Assembly (NCBI GenBank): GCA_038277395.1
Contig: CM076196.1
Coordinates: forward strand, 84,075,786 to 84,139,785
Source of the DNA: Dryocosmus kuriphilus
Lineage: Eukaryota > Arthropoda > Insecta > Hymenoptera > Cynipidae
Reading direction: 5' to 3'
DNA length: 64,000 nucleotides
Numbering within the stretch: position 1 is the stretch's first letter; every line of letters starts with the position of its first letter. A model generated the notes under the pieces. It was not told where the DNA came from. It ran no database searches and was given only the letters and a program-made list of their open reading frames with translations. Made by a program: the position numbers and the translations under genes. Shown piece after piece: positions 1 to 11,485 of the stretch.

Positions 1-699
1 CTCAGACCTGAAATGACTTCCCTAAACCTAAGAAACATTATCGCGACAACTGGGAATAGTACTGGGAACCACCTTTCATAATTTCTCTTTTGTAAAGGTC
101 CTGCTTTCTACCGAAATAATTTTTCTACGCTTTGTCAAGTCATTGCAGGTCTAAAGTTTAATGAAATATTATAAAACATGAATTACAAATAAAATCACAT
201 ATAAATAAAATATGCTTTTTTAAGCTTTATAAGGGTTGGGTTTAAATTTACAGGGCTGTATTATTCCCAGTTGTCATGATAATATTTCATACGCTTATTG
301 AAGTCACTTCAGATCTACGGTTGAAAGAAATATTCTTATTTGTAAAGAAAGCAAAAACGATATTAGTTAAAAAATTATTAAAAGTGTTTTTTTATTTATA
401 TTTTTAAGGACGAATCTTAATTTTTAAAAACCGGTTCTGATAACTCCCTAATGAGTTTTAAAACCATCTATTAACAAACTTTTGAAAGTAGTTTCATATA
501 AGGTAAAAAGCAAAATAATAAATATTTCATCTCTTTTAGAGGGGGGTTAATTCACTTTAAAATATTGGTTCGTTTTATCTATTAAAGTGAAACCAACCGT
601 GAATTATTGTCGGCGTCATTTTTCAGCTTCTACGTAAAGCACTTTCGCCTTTTTTTACTTTTAAAAACGTTTTTTTTTACATTTTTTATGATTTAGGGT
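1..699. other. AT-rich non-coding stretch
   Basis: I see no gene, RNA or clear repeat here. The sequence is AT-rich with homopolymer runs. If the spineless assignment at 60.5 kb is right, this is deep intronic sequence of that gene. Confidence 0.4.
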
Positions 700-702
700 G
701 GG

Positions 703-890
703 TTAAGGGCCCAGCTTTCACTTCCACTCCACTTCCATATTCACTTCACTTCAAGTTATTGTGAATTAAAATTTTTTTCTAAATTCACATGTGAATTCAG
801 AGAAATTTTATACTGTTAAGTAAAGCAGTATAAATATGGAGTGGAAATGAAGTGTAGTGAAGTTCTGTTATCGAGGCCTTGGACCATGGT
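703..890. repeat. possible MITE with imperfect inverted ends
   Basis: A GGGCCC-containing left end followed by CACTTCCACTCCACTTCCATATT is partly mirrored by TATGGAGTGGAAATGAAGTG and a GAGGCCTTGG right end. The centre contains the palindrome ATTCACATGTGAAT. The arms are imperfect and I could not define a target duplication, so this is a weak call. Confidence 0.3.
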
Positions 891-3299
891 TAATTTTTTT
901 TAATCTGAAAAAATTCGTGAATTCATTTTTCACTAAAATACAGAAAATGAGGAGGTAAGAACTAAAAAAAAATATTTTGGCAACTTGACACACCCTAATA
1001 TTTGGGGTCGTGACTTGGAGAATCAAAGCTGTCCTCTTACTCCGCCCATTACGTAATCCGATTTTTATCGAGGGGTGTAGATCAGAATGTGATTGGCTCA
1101 GCACTTTTTGAATAGAAAACACCCTCCGCCTTCAGCAATGGGTAGAAGGAGAAAAGTGTAAATCATGCCCCTGCTAGAACACTTGTAACAACCCTTCTGA
1201 TAAACAGACTATAATACTTATAAAAAAACTCAAAGACTTAAAAGAATAACTTCAGATGTTTGACTTCTTTGAAACTTCAAAAAGTTTTTCTTTTATAGTA
1301 ATCTTGTGCCCGATCTAGCCTCGACCTTTTTATTTCGTGTACGAAAGTTTTGAGTGGAACCCACTTTGGTTAAGTTTAGTTTGGAAACGTCGCTCTCACG
1401 AAACAGCGAAAATCAAAACACCCTTAAGCTGGAGGTTGGTAAGGGGTTGCGTAGTACAGACTGGTACAAGCAAGGGACCTATCTCCCTTGTATCGAAGCC
1501 AATATACGACCCCTATACCTATTTAGTCGTAGATGAAGGCAGTTACCCTCCTTTTATGGTAATAGTTTGTTCATTCTGATATGCGAGGAGTATTTTGTGT
1601 AAAAAGAATAATATTCCGATTGAAAACCGTATAATACTGTTAGAATCATTTTTATTGCTAACAAAAAGAGATACTTTAATATACAACTTAATAAAGCAAT
1701 TCTGTTATAATGATCAGGGGAAAAAGTGGAGTTGCATCATGAGTACAACTTGCTGGGAAGAAGATGTAACAAAGAAATTTATTTCAATTGCAAATTATGT
1801 ATAGATTTCCTTTCGATAAGCGTAGTGTTGTTTACTGAGATATTATATAGCATGCGTGCTTGACCAGCACTGGACGTTGAAAACCCGGCAGTTTTACATA
1901 AGAAGACACTTGATCTGACCACCCGAAGCCAACAAAGAAGCGACTCATAATAATCGAGTATGTATGTATTGAGTAGGCGCAGATTAAGATCTCACTTTCT
2001 TTCAAAGTAACAGCTACTTTCGTATTGAACAGATTTTACTATTTAAAAAAATGTGTATCACTATATTTTTTTTTAAAGATCAAAAAATAATGTTTTTTGA
2101 AAAATGTCAAGCAGCACATTGGTATTGAATAGAATCATAAAGTTTCAACTGCAAGAACTTAAGAAAAATTACATTGACCTCAGATTCATCATCTCACCAT
2201 TTCGTTACCAATACTTCCTTTTTAAATATCGATTAGCGAAAGGGCATGTAAAAATTACACAGTCCAGGAGTCTTAAATACAGTTCCCACAGGCCTTGGCT
2301 ACTTCTTGTGGTACTTAAAATTTTTTATCGATACTGCAAACCTTCATTGTTCGCTCGTAACGGCAATTGCTGTATTTCGCTTACCTTTTTCTTCCCCGAG
2401 AAATTTGATCGCTACTTACAGGGCGCTCTTCGCTTGCTATGGAGTATGTACCGCACAGACACATATACATATCGAATCTAAATCTGGTAGGAAATTCGTT
2501 CGACATTATTATCGAGTTATATGTAGGAACACTCAGTGCCGACCTGAAACCAGCGGATCAATAATTCCGATTCGTCTCGGATCATTTTCTACATTTTAAT
2601 TTCACGTAGGTTAGCTGAGGTTAACTCCATTAAGCGAACGATGGTGCACAAGATGCTACCGCGATCTTCTTCTCTTTTTATTTTCTCGTTCAATCCGTTC
2701 TCTTCTGCAAAACGATATTTGTTAAGAATTATAGATATTAATTGGTTTTCATTTTTTAAATGTACATCCTGTTTGAATTGTTTTTTTTTTTCATTTCATA
2801 CTTCTGTTTCAATCGTTCTGATTTAAAGTCAGTGAAAAAAGTTTGAATCAGGTCTTAGATTTGACTTTACGCTTGACACATAAAAAATATAATATAACCA
2901 ATAGAATTTCACGATTAATGCTAACTTTACGTTACTGGCTTTTCCCAGGTGCCCTCAATTAATATTGTGGAAAATTCAGAAATCTTCGAAAACCTATGTG
3001 AACATAAATAAATTTTAAAATATGCCCAGAGAGAGAATTCTAGAACACAGAATTAATTTTTCCTTTTTTTTTTTTAATTTGTTGAATGTGCTCGAATCTT
3101 CTATATTATTGTAGAACGTCCTTGAAATTAAAGTAAGCAGAAGTTTATCTGAAATTAAGCTCCTGTAAATTTAAGAAAACTTATGATTAAATTATGATAT
3201 TCAGAAAATAAACTTCTTAAATTCAGACAGATATTTGCTAAATTTAACTTTATTCCTGAATTGAAGGTAAAAAAAATTTGAAGCTGTGACAATTTTTGA
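891..3299. other. non-coding stretch with short chance ORFs
   Basis: Several open frames of 60-125 codons occur (for example 1337-1579 and 2104-2481), but none has recognisable domains, convincing codon bias or splice context. The stretch 1320-1560 and 2100-2660 is less AT-rich than its surroundings. I see nothing further to name. Confidence 0.4.
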
Positions 3300-3910
3300 A
3301 ATTCTTTTTACTGTATTCCTGACTTCTTCATAATGTTTTGCAATTTTTTCGATCTCTGAAGTTTTCTAGGTTTTTTTTCGAACATTCTTATATATCTAAA
3401 ATTCTCAATTTCTTCAATCTTTCTATTCTAGAGAGTTATAGGATTTTCTAGAGAATTTTTCAATTTCTGAAGTTCTCTGTAAATTAAAATTCTATAATGT
3501 TTTTGCAAATCCGGAATGCTCAAATTCTATAACAGTTTTTAAATGCATGCTCTGATTTGTTGTTAACTTTTATAGAGTATTCTAGAATGTAATACAATTT
3601 TTCTGTAAGGTTCTAAAATATTCTGGAATGTTCTAGAATGATTAAAAATTGTATTGATAATATTCTACTTACGAAATTCTTTTAAATTTTTGGAAATATC
3701 TTCATTTTTCTAAAATATTCTTGAATTTTTTGGAATGTTGTGAATAAATAGAATATTCTACACGTTAGTGAAGAATTTTAAATATTTTGGAATATTTAGG
3801 TTTTTTTTTCTAGGGTTTTCTGTAAGTTTCTAGAATGTTTTTGAATATTCTTGAATACAGCCAACATTTTCTAGAATTTTTTCTAGAAACATTTCTCTTA
3901 CAATTTTATG
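3300..3910. repeat. degenerate 10-bp periodic repeat of TTCTAGAATN type (heat-shock-element-like)
   Basis: The stretch is full of variants of TTCTAGAA. In the best part, 3601-3640, four consecutive 10-mers start with TTC: TTCTGTAAGG, TTCTAAAATA, TTCTGGAATG, TTCTAGAATG. The last two give TTC-GAA-TTC-GAA with the 2-bp spacing that defines a heat-shock element. More units lie at 3730-3760 and 3860-3900. The simplest reading is a decayed short tandem repeat; function is only a possibility. Confidence 0.6.
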
Positions 3911-5384
3911 AAATTATATAGCATAGATTTTGCGTAACGTTGTACATGTTTTTGATTTTTATTTAGACTATTTGGACTGATAACTGATAAGATACCTAAT
4001 AATAAAATAGTAAATATAAAAAAAAAGGTTCACACAAATAATGCTATGGAACTGAAAATCTCAGAACGACTATAAGCGTCACCTTTTTGGGCACTAGGGT
4101 CCATAAAACTGCGAGGAAGAAATTACCCATCTGAGGGAAGCGTTCGCGGTTTTATTTTTGTTGAGAATTGGTACGGAGGCGGTGGTGACGGGTCGTTCAA
4201 AAGCCAAGTTCAACGAGGAAGGTTTTTTTAACCGTCGATCACGAAACGGCCGGTGGTTAGTTTTACGATATTCCAAGCAGGTCTGACGAGTACCAGAGTT
4301 ACGTAGAACCTGATTAAGAGTTACTTAGAACCTGACTAATAACTCGATAATTTCTTTTCCATTTATCATACCTATAAAGGTCCCTAAAATAATGGTCCCA
4401 AAGGGCATATCCATCAATAAAAAAATCCTCAGAAAAAGAAAAAAAGAAAATTAAATTAGGAATTATTGATTAAAGTACAGCATAAGTAATAAGCCACTGC
4501 AACTAAATTAAATACATAACATATAAAAAATAGAGAATGTGAGATTGTTAAGTGTTAGTCAAAGAACCGCAAGACCTTATTGAAATTCAATAAGAGGATA
4601 ATATCAACGTAAATATCATCATTAAATTCCGTAAAAAAAATTGAACTTGTAAATATAATCATCTCTTTGGTATAGGATTTTTATTTTGCATTGTGCAATC
4701 ACTTGATGGCAGCTACTTATTTAACTATAATTTATAATGATAAAAATGAGCGATAAGGTAAAGTCGAGGCAGAAGAATTAAATAGAATATGGTGTGTCTA
4801 TCGTTCTGAAAATCCTGGAAGACCCCTTGGGTTATTTTACCTGGAAATCCTGAATATTTAATTTGTTCTTTTATTTCTACATATTTTTTACCATATTGGT
4901 TTGTAATCGAAGCAAAATATGATCAAGGATAATAATAAGCAGTTAAAATTCTGATTATGAATTAAAGAGTTATGGGAGTTCAAAACGGCAAAAATGACTG
5001 TTTTTTCAAAAGTGATTGCTGAAAACCTATTAAACTGATTTCATTGAAATTTGGATTATATTTGTAGACACTTTCAAGTACCTACGCATAAAAAATTATT
5101 TAAAATATTTCAAAACGTTCTTGTTGATCTCGATTCTCTTGCAATCCATCTCACCGTTTACTCCTGCCAAAAATATGACCTTCACGTCATGGAGTATATT
5201 TCTGCCGTTTTTAAAGATTTTCTAAAATTTCTTGATGTGCAAGTACGTTCAAGTATGTGCAAATGTATATCTAAATTTTTGTTAAATCAGTTCAATAGCT
5301 TTCCAGCAATCACGTTTAAAAAACATCAGTCACTTTTGCCAATTTCAGCTCACATAACCCCTTAGCAATTGAATGATTTCAATT
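3911..5384. other. non-coding stretch
   Basis: AT-rich sequence without recognisable genes. A 104-codon open frame at 5051-5365 has no recognisable domain and reads like chance in AT-rich DNA. The part 4090-4290 is somewhat GC-richer but also shows no family resemblance. Confidence 0.4.
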
Positions 5385-6003
5385 TTAAGACGATGTCAGG
5401 GTACCGTGCCATACCTGACGACTCAACGGACCCTTCCTATTGTAAGGCGCTCGAACTCGAGCTCGCTGCTCAGCGGGGCGTTGTGGTGCTCAACCGGAGG
5501 CTTCTATATTACGTTTCAGTGATACATTTACTTTTAAGAACAAATTTCCCCATTTCCAAGTGTCTTTCAGATCAGATAGAAGTACCCAACATCCCCCGAC
5601 CCCTTTTCCAGCTGGTTTTCTCCCTTTCTCACTGACCTCCATGGTGGTTCATCTTTAATGAACTCTGTTCCGCACCACCATGGAGGTCAGTGAGAAAACC
5701 AGCTGGAAAAGGGGTCGGGGGATGTTGGGTACTTCTATGTGATCTGAATGACACTTGGAAATGGGGGAATTTATTTTTAAAAATAAATGTATTACTGAAA
5801 CGCAATACAGTAGCATCCGATTCATGTATCACTTAAACGCAATACAGTAGCATCCGATTCATGTATCACTGAAACGTAATATAGAAGCCTCCGGTTGAGC
5901 ACCACAACGCCCCGCTGAGCAGCGAGCTCGGGTTCGAGTGCCTTAGAATAGGAAGGGTCCGTTGAGTCGTCAGGTATGGCACGGTACCCTGGCATCGTCT
6001 TAA
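5385..6003. mobile_element. foldback (palindromic) DNA element with TTAA at both ends
   Basis: Two long inverted arms meet near 5660. The left arm starts TTAA-GACGATGTCAGGGTACC and the right arm ends GGTACCCTGGCATCGTC-TTAA. The arms match over about 270 bp. The centre contains CCATGGTGG mirrored by CCACCATGG. The right arm is longer because a block of about 35 bp (ACGCAATACAGTAGCATCC...) is tandemly duplicated at 5798-5870. No transposase is encoded. TTAA on both sides fits a piggyBac- or Kolobok-type target site, but the terminal bases do not look like typical piggyBac ends, so the superfamily is open. Confidence 0.8.
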
Positions 6004-6039
6004 GCCCAATTTTTAATACAAAACTTAGATGCTTCCAAA

Positions 6040-6450
6040 TTAAAACCGACCCTTTAATTAGCTCTTCTAATACTGAAACAATTAATAAATACAGTAATTT
6101 GGCCTCGTGGCCTCTTTGGCCCGAGGCCTTCTGGGTCGCCAGCGTCGGTTCATGATCAGTTGTAGCAATTTAGATCATAAATCTATGCAGATGAGGGGTA
6201 GGTGTCGTCATTGAACGTCGGGAGAGAATAGGAGCTATTATCTCCGAAGGTGCGAGGCAGTGGCAAACGATAAGAACGCGATGTGTCTTTGTAGCGTCGG
6301 ATTGGCCGCGTGTCTACTATAATAGGTGCATAATGGTCGCCATGCATCAAACGGGATTACGTGTGGGTAATTACATTCGGCATCGTTCACTCGTGCCACA
6401 GGTATCTGCATATGTACTTCGTCGTATTGCATACCTCATAGGACTAAATG
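6040..6450. promoter_or_regulatory. non-repetitive GC-richer island, candidate enhancer
   Basis: This stretch stands out from its AT-rich, repeat-laden surroundings by higher complexity and GC content. It contains GGGATTACG and GGTAATTACATT (GGATTA and TAATTA homeodomain-type cores) near 6350-6380. There is no convincing reading frame. Regulatory function is inferred only from composition, core motifs and the likely location in a developmental gene intron. Confidence 0.25.
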
Positions 6451-7925
6451 CCAATTGCTGCGTCTATTCCTTTTTCAGAACATTCCCATTTTCCACTTCA
6501 ATAGTTTAAAGTTCCTGCGAAGGTGTAAAAAACACAGCAATTTTGAAGAGTATCCCAAGTGGAACCAGATGAAAGTCTTCTCCTTCTTATACCATAATTA
6601 CATTTCAAAAAAGTACTTCAAAGATCGTAATTTCTTAAGATAGTTACACTTTTGTATACTCTTCTTTTTAACAGTATGTTCCTACTTTCACATCATATCT
6701 TATTTAACATTTCAATTAGGCTAATAGATTATGAGAGCACGCATTTAATTATACTTTCCCACTTTCCCAGTCCCTAACGACCATCCTAAGACTAGTCTTG
6801 GGTCATAAAAGGAACGAAAGAGCAAGGACTCTTTCGCAGGACGCATTTTACGTAATTTAATTTAGCTGAACTGTTCTCATCCTGTTTCCGCTAGGCTAAA
6901 GGGTGCGGCCACGTTGGCTAATTTGTCTTTTTGCTTTTTTACCATCAACCTCGCACTCCCCTGGGAGCCCCCGTGCGTGTTCAACATGCTATGTATGGTG
7001 CCTAACTTGAACTTTTACCTCTAGCTTTCACCGAGAACTCGACTTTCATATGGATGTAAGACAAATGGACTAATGAGTCACAAAAACTCGCAGATACATA
7101 AATTTTACCCGCACCCCTAAATCAGGGATGTGTAGATGTCAAGGATATGTAAAAATTGCTGGGAGGGTTTTGTGTTGGGCTTGGATCGAGGAATTAGTTT
7201 GAACCTGGTACGAAGGTTGACAATCACGAGCCAAGAATAAACAAAACTTCAATCATGTCATTCCAGGGTTGTGTCAAATGTGTTTATAATGGGCACTTAT
7301 AAAATTGTTTGGTTTTTCTTCTTCAAGAATTTGATCAATACTACTTATTGTCGATAGACGACTCTTGGAACCTTTTAGTACTTTAAATACAGGATTTGGT
7401 TGAGGAATTTCAGAAAAAAAAATTAGCTCCATTTCTAGGTGGAATGGGTGGATTCCAGGGCTACATGCTTCGATCAGCCTGCTGCGAAACCATTAACTTA
7501 GGGAAAGAAAAAAAAAGCAAGTTAGTAGCATGCAAATATAAATCCTCTTTACAAGTGGAGGTTCAATTTCCATACCGTTATACTATACACAATGCGCGTA
7601 TTACCACCACCCTCGGTAAAAAGAACTGTTCCTACATTAACCCTCTAACACAGGTGAATTGTCGACTGAGAAGGAACAAAGAAAAATGGAAAAGAACCAA
7701 ATGGAGAAAGGGTTCTTTTTCGAAGAAATATCTTATTCACCTCATTATATTGTTGATTTGGTATCTTCTGAATAAGAAAAGTGAGAGAAAGAAATAACTT
7801 CAATATTTGTTACATAATTTATTAGTATTTCATTAATTTTAAATTAACTTAGCGAAACGTGACACCTCCCCCGTTAGTTTCAAGTAATAAAAAAATGAAT
7901 GAAGAAATAGAAGAGGCTCTGGGTT
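6451..7925. other. non-coding stretch
   Basis: No gene recognised. A 133-codon open frame at 7396-7797 would have to start at TTG and has a lysine-rich, low-complexity tail without domain resemblance, so I treat it as chance. The part 6770-7080 is of moderate complexity. Confidence 0.4.
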
Positions 7926-8180
7926 ATAAACGTGAACATGAGAAAAGAAGGGTGCGGCCGGCACCCGAAGTCAACGCCATTCTTGGTGCTTCTTGACGGA
8001 ACAGTTTGCGAATTAAACCATTAGCGCTAATGAGGGAATCTGAAGTCAATTAAGCACACTGTGATAATATAAGCCCGATAAACCAAGAATCGATGAATAT
8101 GCAAATTACGGTATACGGCCACCTGCCGCACGCTTCAGTTTCCTTCGTTTCGAGCCAAGAGTTGGTGCATATATGCGGGT
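7926..8180. promoter_or_regulatory. non-repetitive island with homeodomain palindrome and octamer, candidate enhancer
   Basis: The stretch contains the exact 14-bp palindrome CATTAGCGCTAATG (8019-8032), two inverted TAAT-type homeodomain cores around GCGC; a perfect POU octamer ATGCAAAT (8099-8106); CAATTAAG near 8047; and an E-box CACCTG near 8120. No reading frame is convincing. Clustering of these motifs in otherwise repeat-poor intronic sequence suggests a regulatory role, which remains inference. Confidence 0.3.
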
Positions 8181-8847
8181 ATCTTCTATATTTGTTTTTA
8201 TCATCTATCCAGCTTTTTTCAGAAAGGCATTTTCAGAAATTAAAAATATTTTTAAAAACGCTTATGAAAACTGGTATGGTATTGACATATCAATGAGAAA
8301 TGTGCTTCCTCGTATATCACATTTGATACCATATATATTATATGAATGTCATTTATTTACTGATTAGAAAAAGCTGCTATGCTAGAAATAATTTCTTGAA
8401 AGTGGTTGGACGATCCTTAAGAAATTTACTATTAGAGCATTTAATACAGGTTCTATTTAAAGAATTTATAAGTAAATTATAGAATACTTATAGGTTATAA
8501 ACTCAAATTTAGAAAACTCGCTCAACCGTTCGACGTTTGTTTATATAGGTAAAGCAGGGCAAACTTGCCTTTATTTTATACGTATAGGGAGGATCGAGTA
8601 TCAGTAGAGCGTCGAGTTACATCGCGCTTGGAAACCTGCATCCCTTTCACCAAATAGTCGAAAATCGTCTCACATTTTAGCACGTTTGCATATTCAATCT
8701 GAAATTTCTATCAGTATAAGATTTTGTCCATACAAACTGTTTTCTACTTGTAAGCATTGTTGAACTTTCAAAACGATTGATTATTTTCTCTTCATTTCTC
8801 TATATGTGACAGTTGCTGCCAAAAATTTCACTTTTATCGTACTTATA

Positions 8848-8848
<1 letters not shown>
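8181..8848. other. non-coding stretch
   Basis: No recognisable gene or repeat; short open frames at 8093-8367 are not convincing. Confidence 0.4.

Positions 8849-8882
<34 letters not shown>
8849..8882. repeat. (TA)n microsatellite
   Basis: An uninterrupted TA run of about 16 units is visible directly. Confidence 0.95.
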
Positions 8883-8883
<1 letters not shown>

Positions 8884-9096
8884 AAATACAATATACATAA
8901 GAGCGACCCATTTCAAAATTTTCAATTTTTGCCTTATTTGTGTGGGGTATATAATCAACCTAAATTGAACAATTTTCGATAATAAAATTTTGGATTTCTG
9001 TTTGAAATTGACGAATTATAATTAAAGCTTTTTTTTAAAAGGATCCAAACTAACAAAATTTCTTGCTGAAACTGTTAAAAATTGAACAATTTCAAA

Positions 9097-9517
9097 CACT
9101 GTAAAAAATTTTTCGGGAAAATTTCCGAAAATGTTTGGGACGCTCATTTCCCAAACATTTTTCGGGAATTTTCCCAAAGATTTTATAAGGAAAATTCCCA
9201 AAAATTTTTCGGGAATTTTCCCAAAGATTTTGCAGGGAAAATTCCCAAAAAATTTTCGATTAACATTCCACTAGACCAATAGTAATAATCTTTAGTTAAC
9301 TTATATGTAAAATCAAAGATTTTTTGGGAAAATTCCCAATATATTTTAAGGTTTTTTTATTCACAAATATGTATGGAATATTCCCTAATTTTTCGGATAA
9401 ATTCCCGAATGATTTGGGAATTTTCCCTAAAATTTTCGGGAAAATCATTTTCCCAACCACAGATGTGGAATATTCCCTAAGAAATTTTAGGGAGAATTCC
9501 CGAAATTTTTTACACTG
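9097..9517. mobile_element. MITE built of GGGAAAATTCCC-type palindromes
   Basis: The left end CACTGTAAAAAATTTTTCGGG is mirrored by CCCGAAATTTTTTACACTG on the right. Between them at least eight copies of GGGAATTTTCCC, GGGAAAATTCCC or close variants occur (for example near 9172, 9210, 9236, 9328, 9417). No coding capacity is left; the short open frames are repeat translations. Target duplication is not clear (AA on both sides at most). Confidence 0.75.
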
Positions 9518-9525
9518 AAGTTATA

Positions 9526-9636
9526 GGCACATGTCCATTTGAACTCATGGAAATGTTTAAGGCTTTTGGTTCGATCACCGAAGTTAATCAGCGCTTGGCA
9601 TGGTTATATTCGGATGGTAGCCATCGTACTGTATAG
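9526..9636 (+). pseudogene. 5S rRNA-like sequence (pseudogene or SINE3-type head)
   Basis: CGATCACCGAAGTTAA (9571-9586) followed by CAGCGCTTGG, TGGTTA and CGGATGG reproduces the order of the conserved central part of 5S rRNA, which includes the internal RNA polymerase III promoter. The upstream GTCCAT at 9533 sits roughly where the 5S start would place it. Several mismatches and small insertions (for instance TATATT in place of GTACTT) rule out a functional gene. It directly abuts the end of the MITE at 9517. A decayed retroposed 5S copy or the head of a 5S-derived SINE are both possible. Confidence 0.65.
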
Positions 9637-9639
9637 TAA

Positions 9640-10351
9640 GAGAGTATTTATCAGTTTTTAAGACCACTGTTCGGATGTTCCGAAATTAAATAAATTATAA
9701 TTTAAAATATTCGTAATTATACAATTTAACACCTTAAGATATGCCTACTTTAAATGTGGAAGTTTTCATCACTAAGAAGAATCGAAACTACAACTTTTTT
9801 TACTGCTTTTTCATTATTCTTCTGAAAAATAAAGTATATTTTCGATATTGTTTGCGTAAAATGTCAATATTAAATTTTAAACTTCATGTTCATATATGTA
9901 CGTATACGCAGGTATCTTCATTTTAGTTAAAGGATTATAAACAATGTTTTTCAGTTTTATACATATCATTGCACTGTTTTTTCTTATTTTTGAAGGATAA
10001 ATTTTCGTTGATTAATAATGGTGAACCAATATTTGAAAAAAACGCTAATTTTGTAGATTATTAAATTAGTGAGGAAAAATGCTTTTTCGAGGATTATAAG
10101 GTCTCAAATATTTCATTTTTCAAATTTTTGGACACAATACTCGTTAAAAAATTGGTTCAAACATAATAAACTGAAAATTACTTTAAAACAACTAATATTT
10201 ATGAGACATTATTTTTCAGTATAACAATTAATAATTTTTTAACAAATTTTACGTAGAAGAGGGGTAGATTAAATTATTATTGTTGACATAAAAATTTATT
10301 TTGTATATATTTTAAAATATTTTAAGTATTTCAACTCTGATGATTTGAACT
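9640..10351. other. AT-rich non-coding stretch
   Basis: No gene or defined repeat recognised. Confidence 0.4.
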
Positions 10352-10530
10352 GTTTAAATGTGAGCATTTGGATGTTTTAAAATTTTTTAGAGTGTTTGAA
10401 CTTCAATAGTTTGCATTGTTTAAGTGTGAATATTTGAATATTTTTAAATATCTGAAGTGTCTGAATTTTAACAGTTTAGATTGTTTGAGTGTAGATATTG
10501 ACATATTTTTAAATATTTTGAAATGTTTAA
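10352..10530. repeat. imperfect tandem repeat, about 66 bp x 2.7
   Basis: Blocks starting TTTAAATGTGAGCATTTG (10353), TTTAAGTGTGAATATTTG (10418) and TTTGAGTGTAGATATTG (10485) follow each other at about 66 bp, each ending in an AGTTT-GATTG-like tail. The sequence is AT-rich and decayed. Confidence 0.55.
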
Positions 10531-11485
10531 ATACTTTAAAGATTTCTCCCTTCAAATATCACGGGGAATTTTTGAGAAAAAATAAAAATACGTCGCCATA
10601 GTTACCCTCTTCAAAAAGGCACACATGCGTCTATCTAGATCAGTTCTCTGAAAACGCACTGGCACCGGGCGGCCGCGGTTAGACCCATAAAATCACACCA
10701 TTCTCCTTTCAATTTCATTACTATTTAAATTTTTTTTTAACTAAAAAGAAAGTCATCGATTTTACAGTACGACGTAAGAATTTAAAAAATGTATTATTTT
10801 TAAGAAGTGTATTTTAAATTTTGGAAAATTTAAAAAGTTTTACATATCTTGGATAACTTTAGGAATTTCGAAAAAAATTTTTGATATCCATAAAACTGTT
10901 CAATTTTGTAGAAGTTCTTGAAATTTGGGAACTTCTGCGAAGTGTCGATATTATTTAGCTATTTAGATATTATTATAGCATTTTTAATTTGACATTTTAT
11001 TTTTCAAGAGTAGATAACCAATAGTGAATATGTATATAACTGATGAATTTCGATGGTACGAATGGTCGCGTAGTTCTTTCAAGTTACATTTTTTATTTGT
11101 TTGTTTAATTTTATTCGTGAGGTAATGTTCAATGCCTCGATCTAATCTCAAATAATATAGCAGAGGCGAAAGGTCAACAATTTTCTCGGTTATGATTTCT
11201 CAAACAAAATCGGTGGTTTTTTCCAGCTTAATGACCGAACTGCAGGAGGCTGGTCCCCTCCTCAGTATTATCAACCAATCAGGATTCTCTTGCATCTGAC
11301 CTCGTTTCTTTTGCCTTCGCATCCATTCAACTCCTCTTTCTTTTCCAATGACCGAAGTTTTCTGGTGTGAGACTGACGTCGTGACTGCACATGCCAGATT
11401 ATGACGAATTTGTTATATATTTCGCACAACGACTTTCAATTGTGGAATACATTCTTCGCTTGTAGTTAGTAGTTGGGCGTAAACT
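10531..11485. other. non-coding stretch left of the LINE
   Basis: The parts 10600-10690 and 11230-11480 are of higher complexity and include a NotI-like GCGGCCGC at 10669-10676. I cannot tell whether 11230-11485 is 5' UTR of the adjoining LINE or older host sequence. Confidence 0.35.

Noticed and set aside
2104..2481. 125-codon open frame
   Set aside because: No domain, overlaps another open frame of similar length and has no splice or promoter context.
7396..7797. 133-codon open frame
   Set aside because: Starts at TTG, ends in a lysine-rich low-complexity tail and resembles no family.
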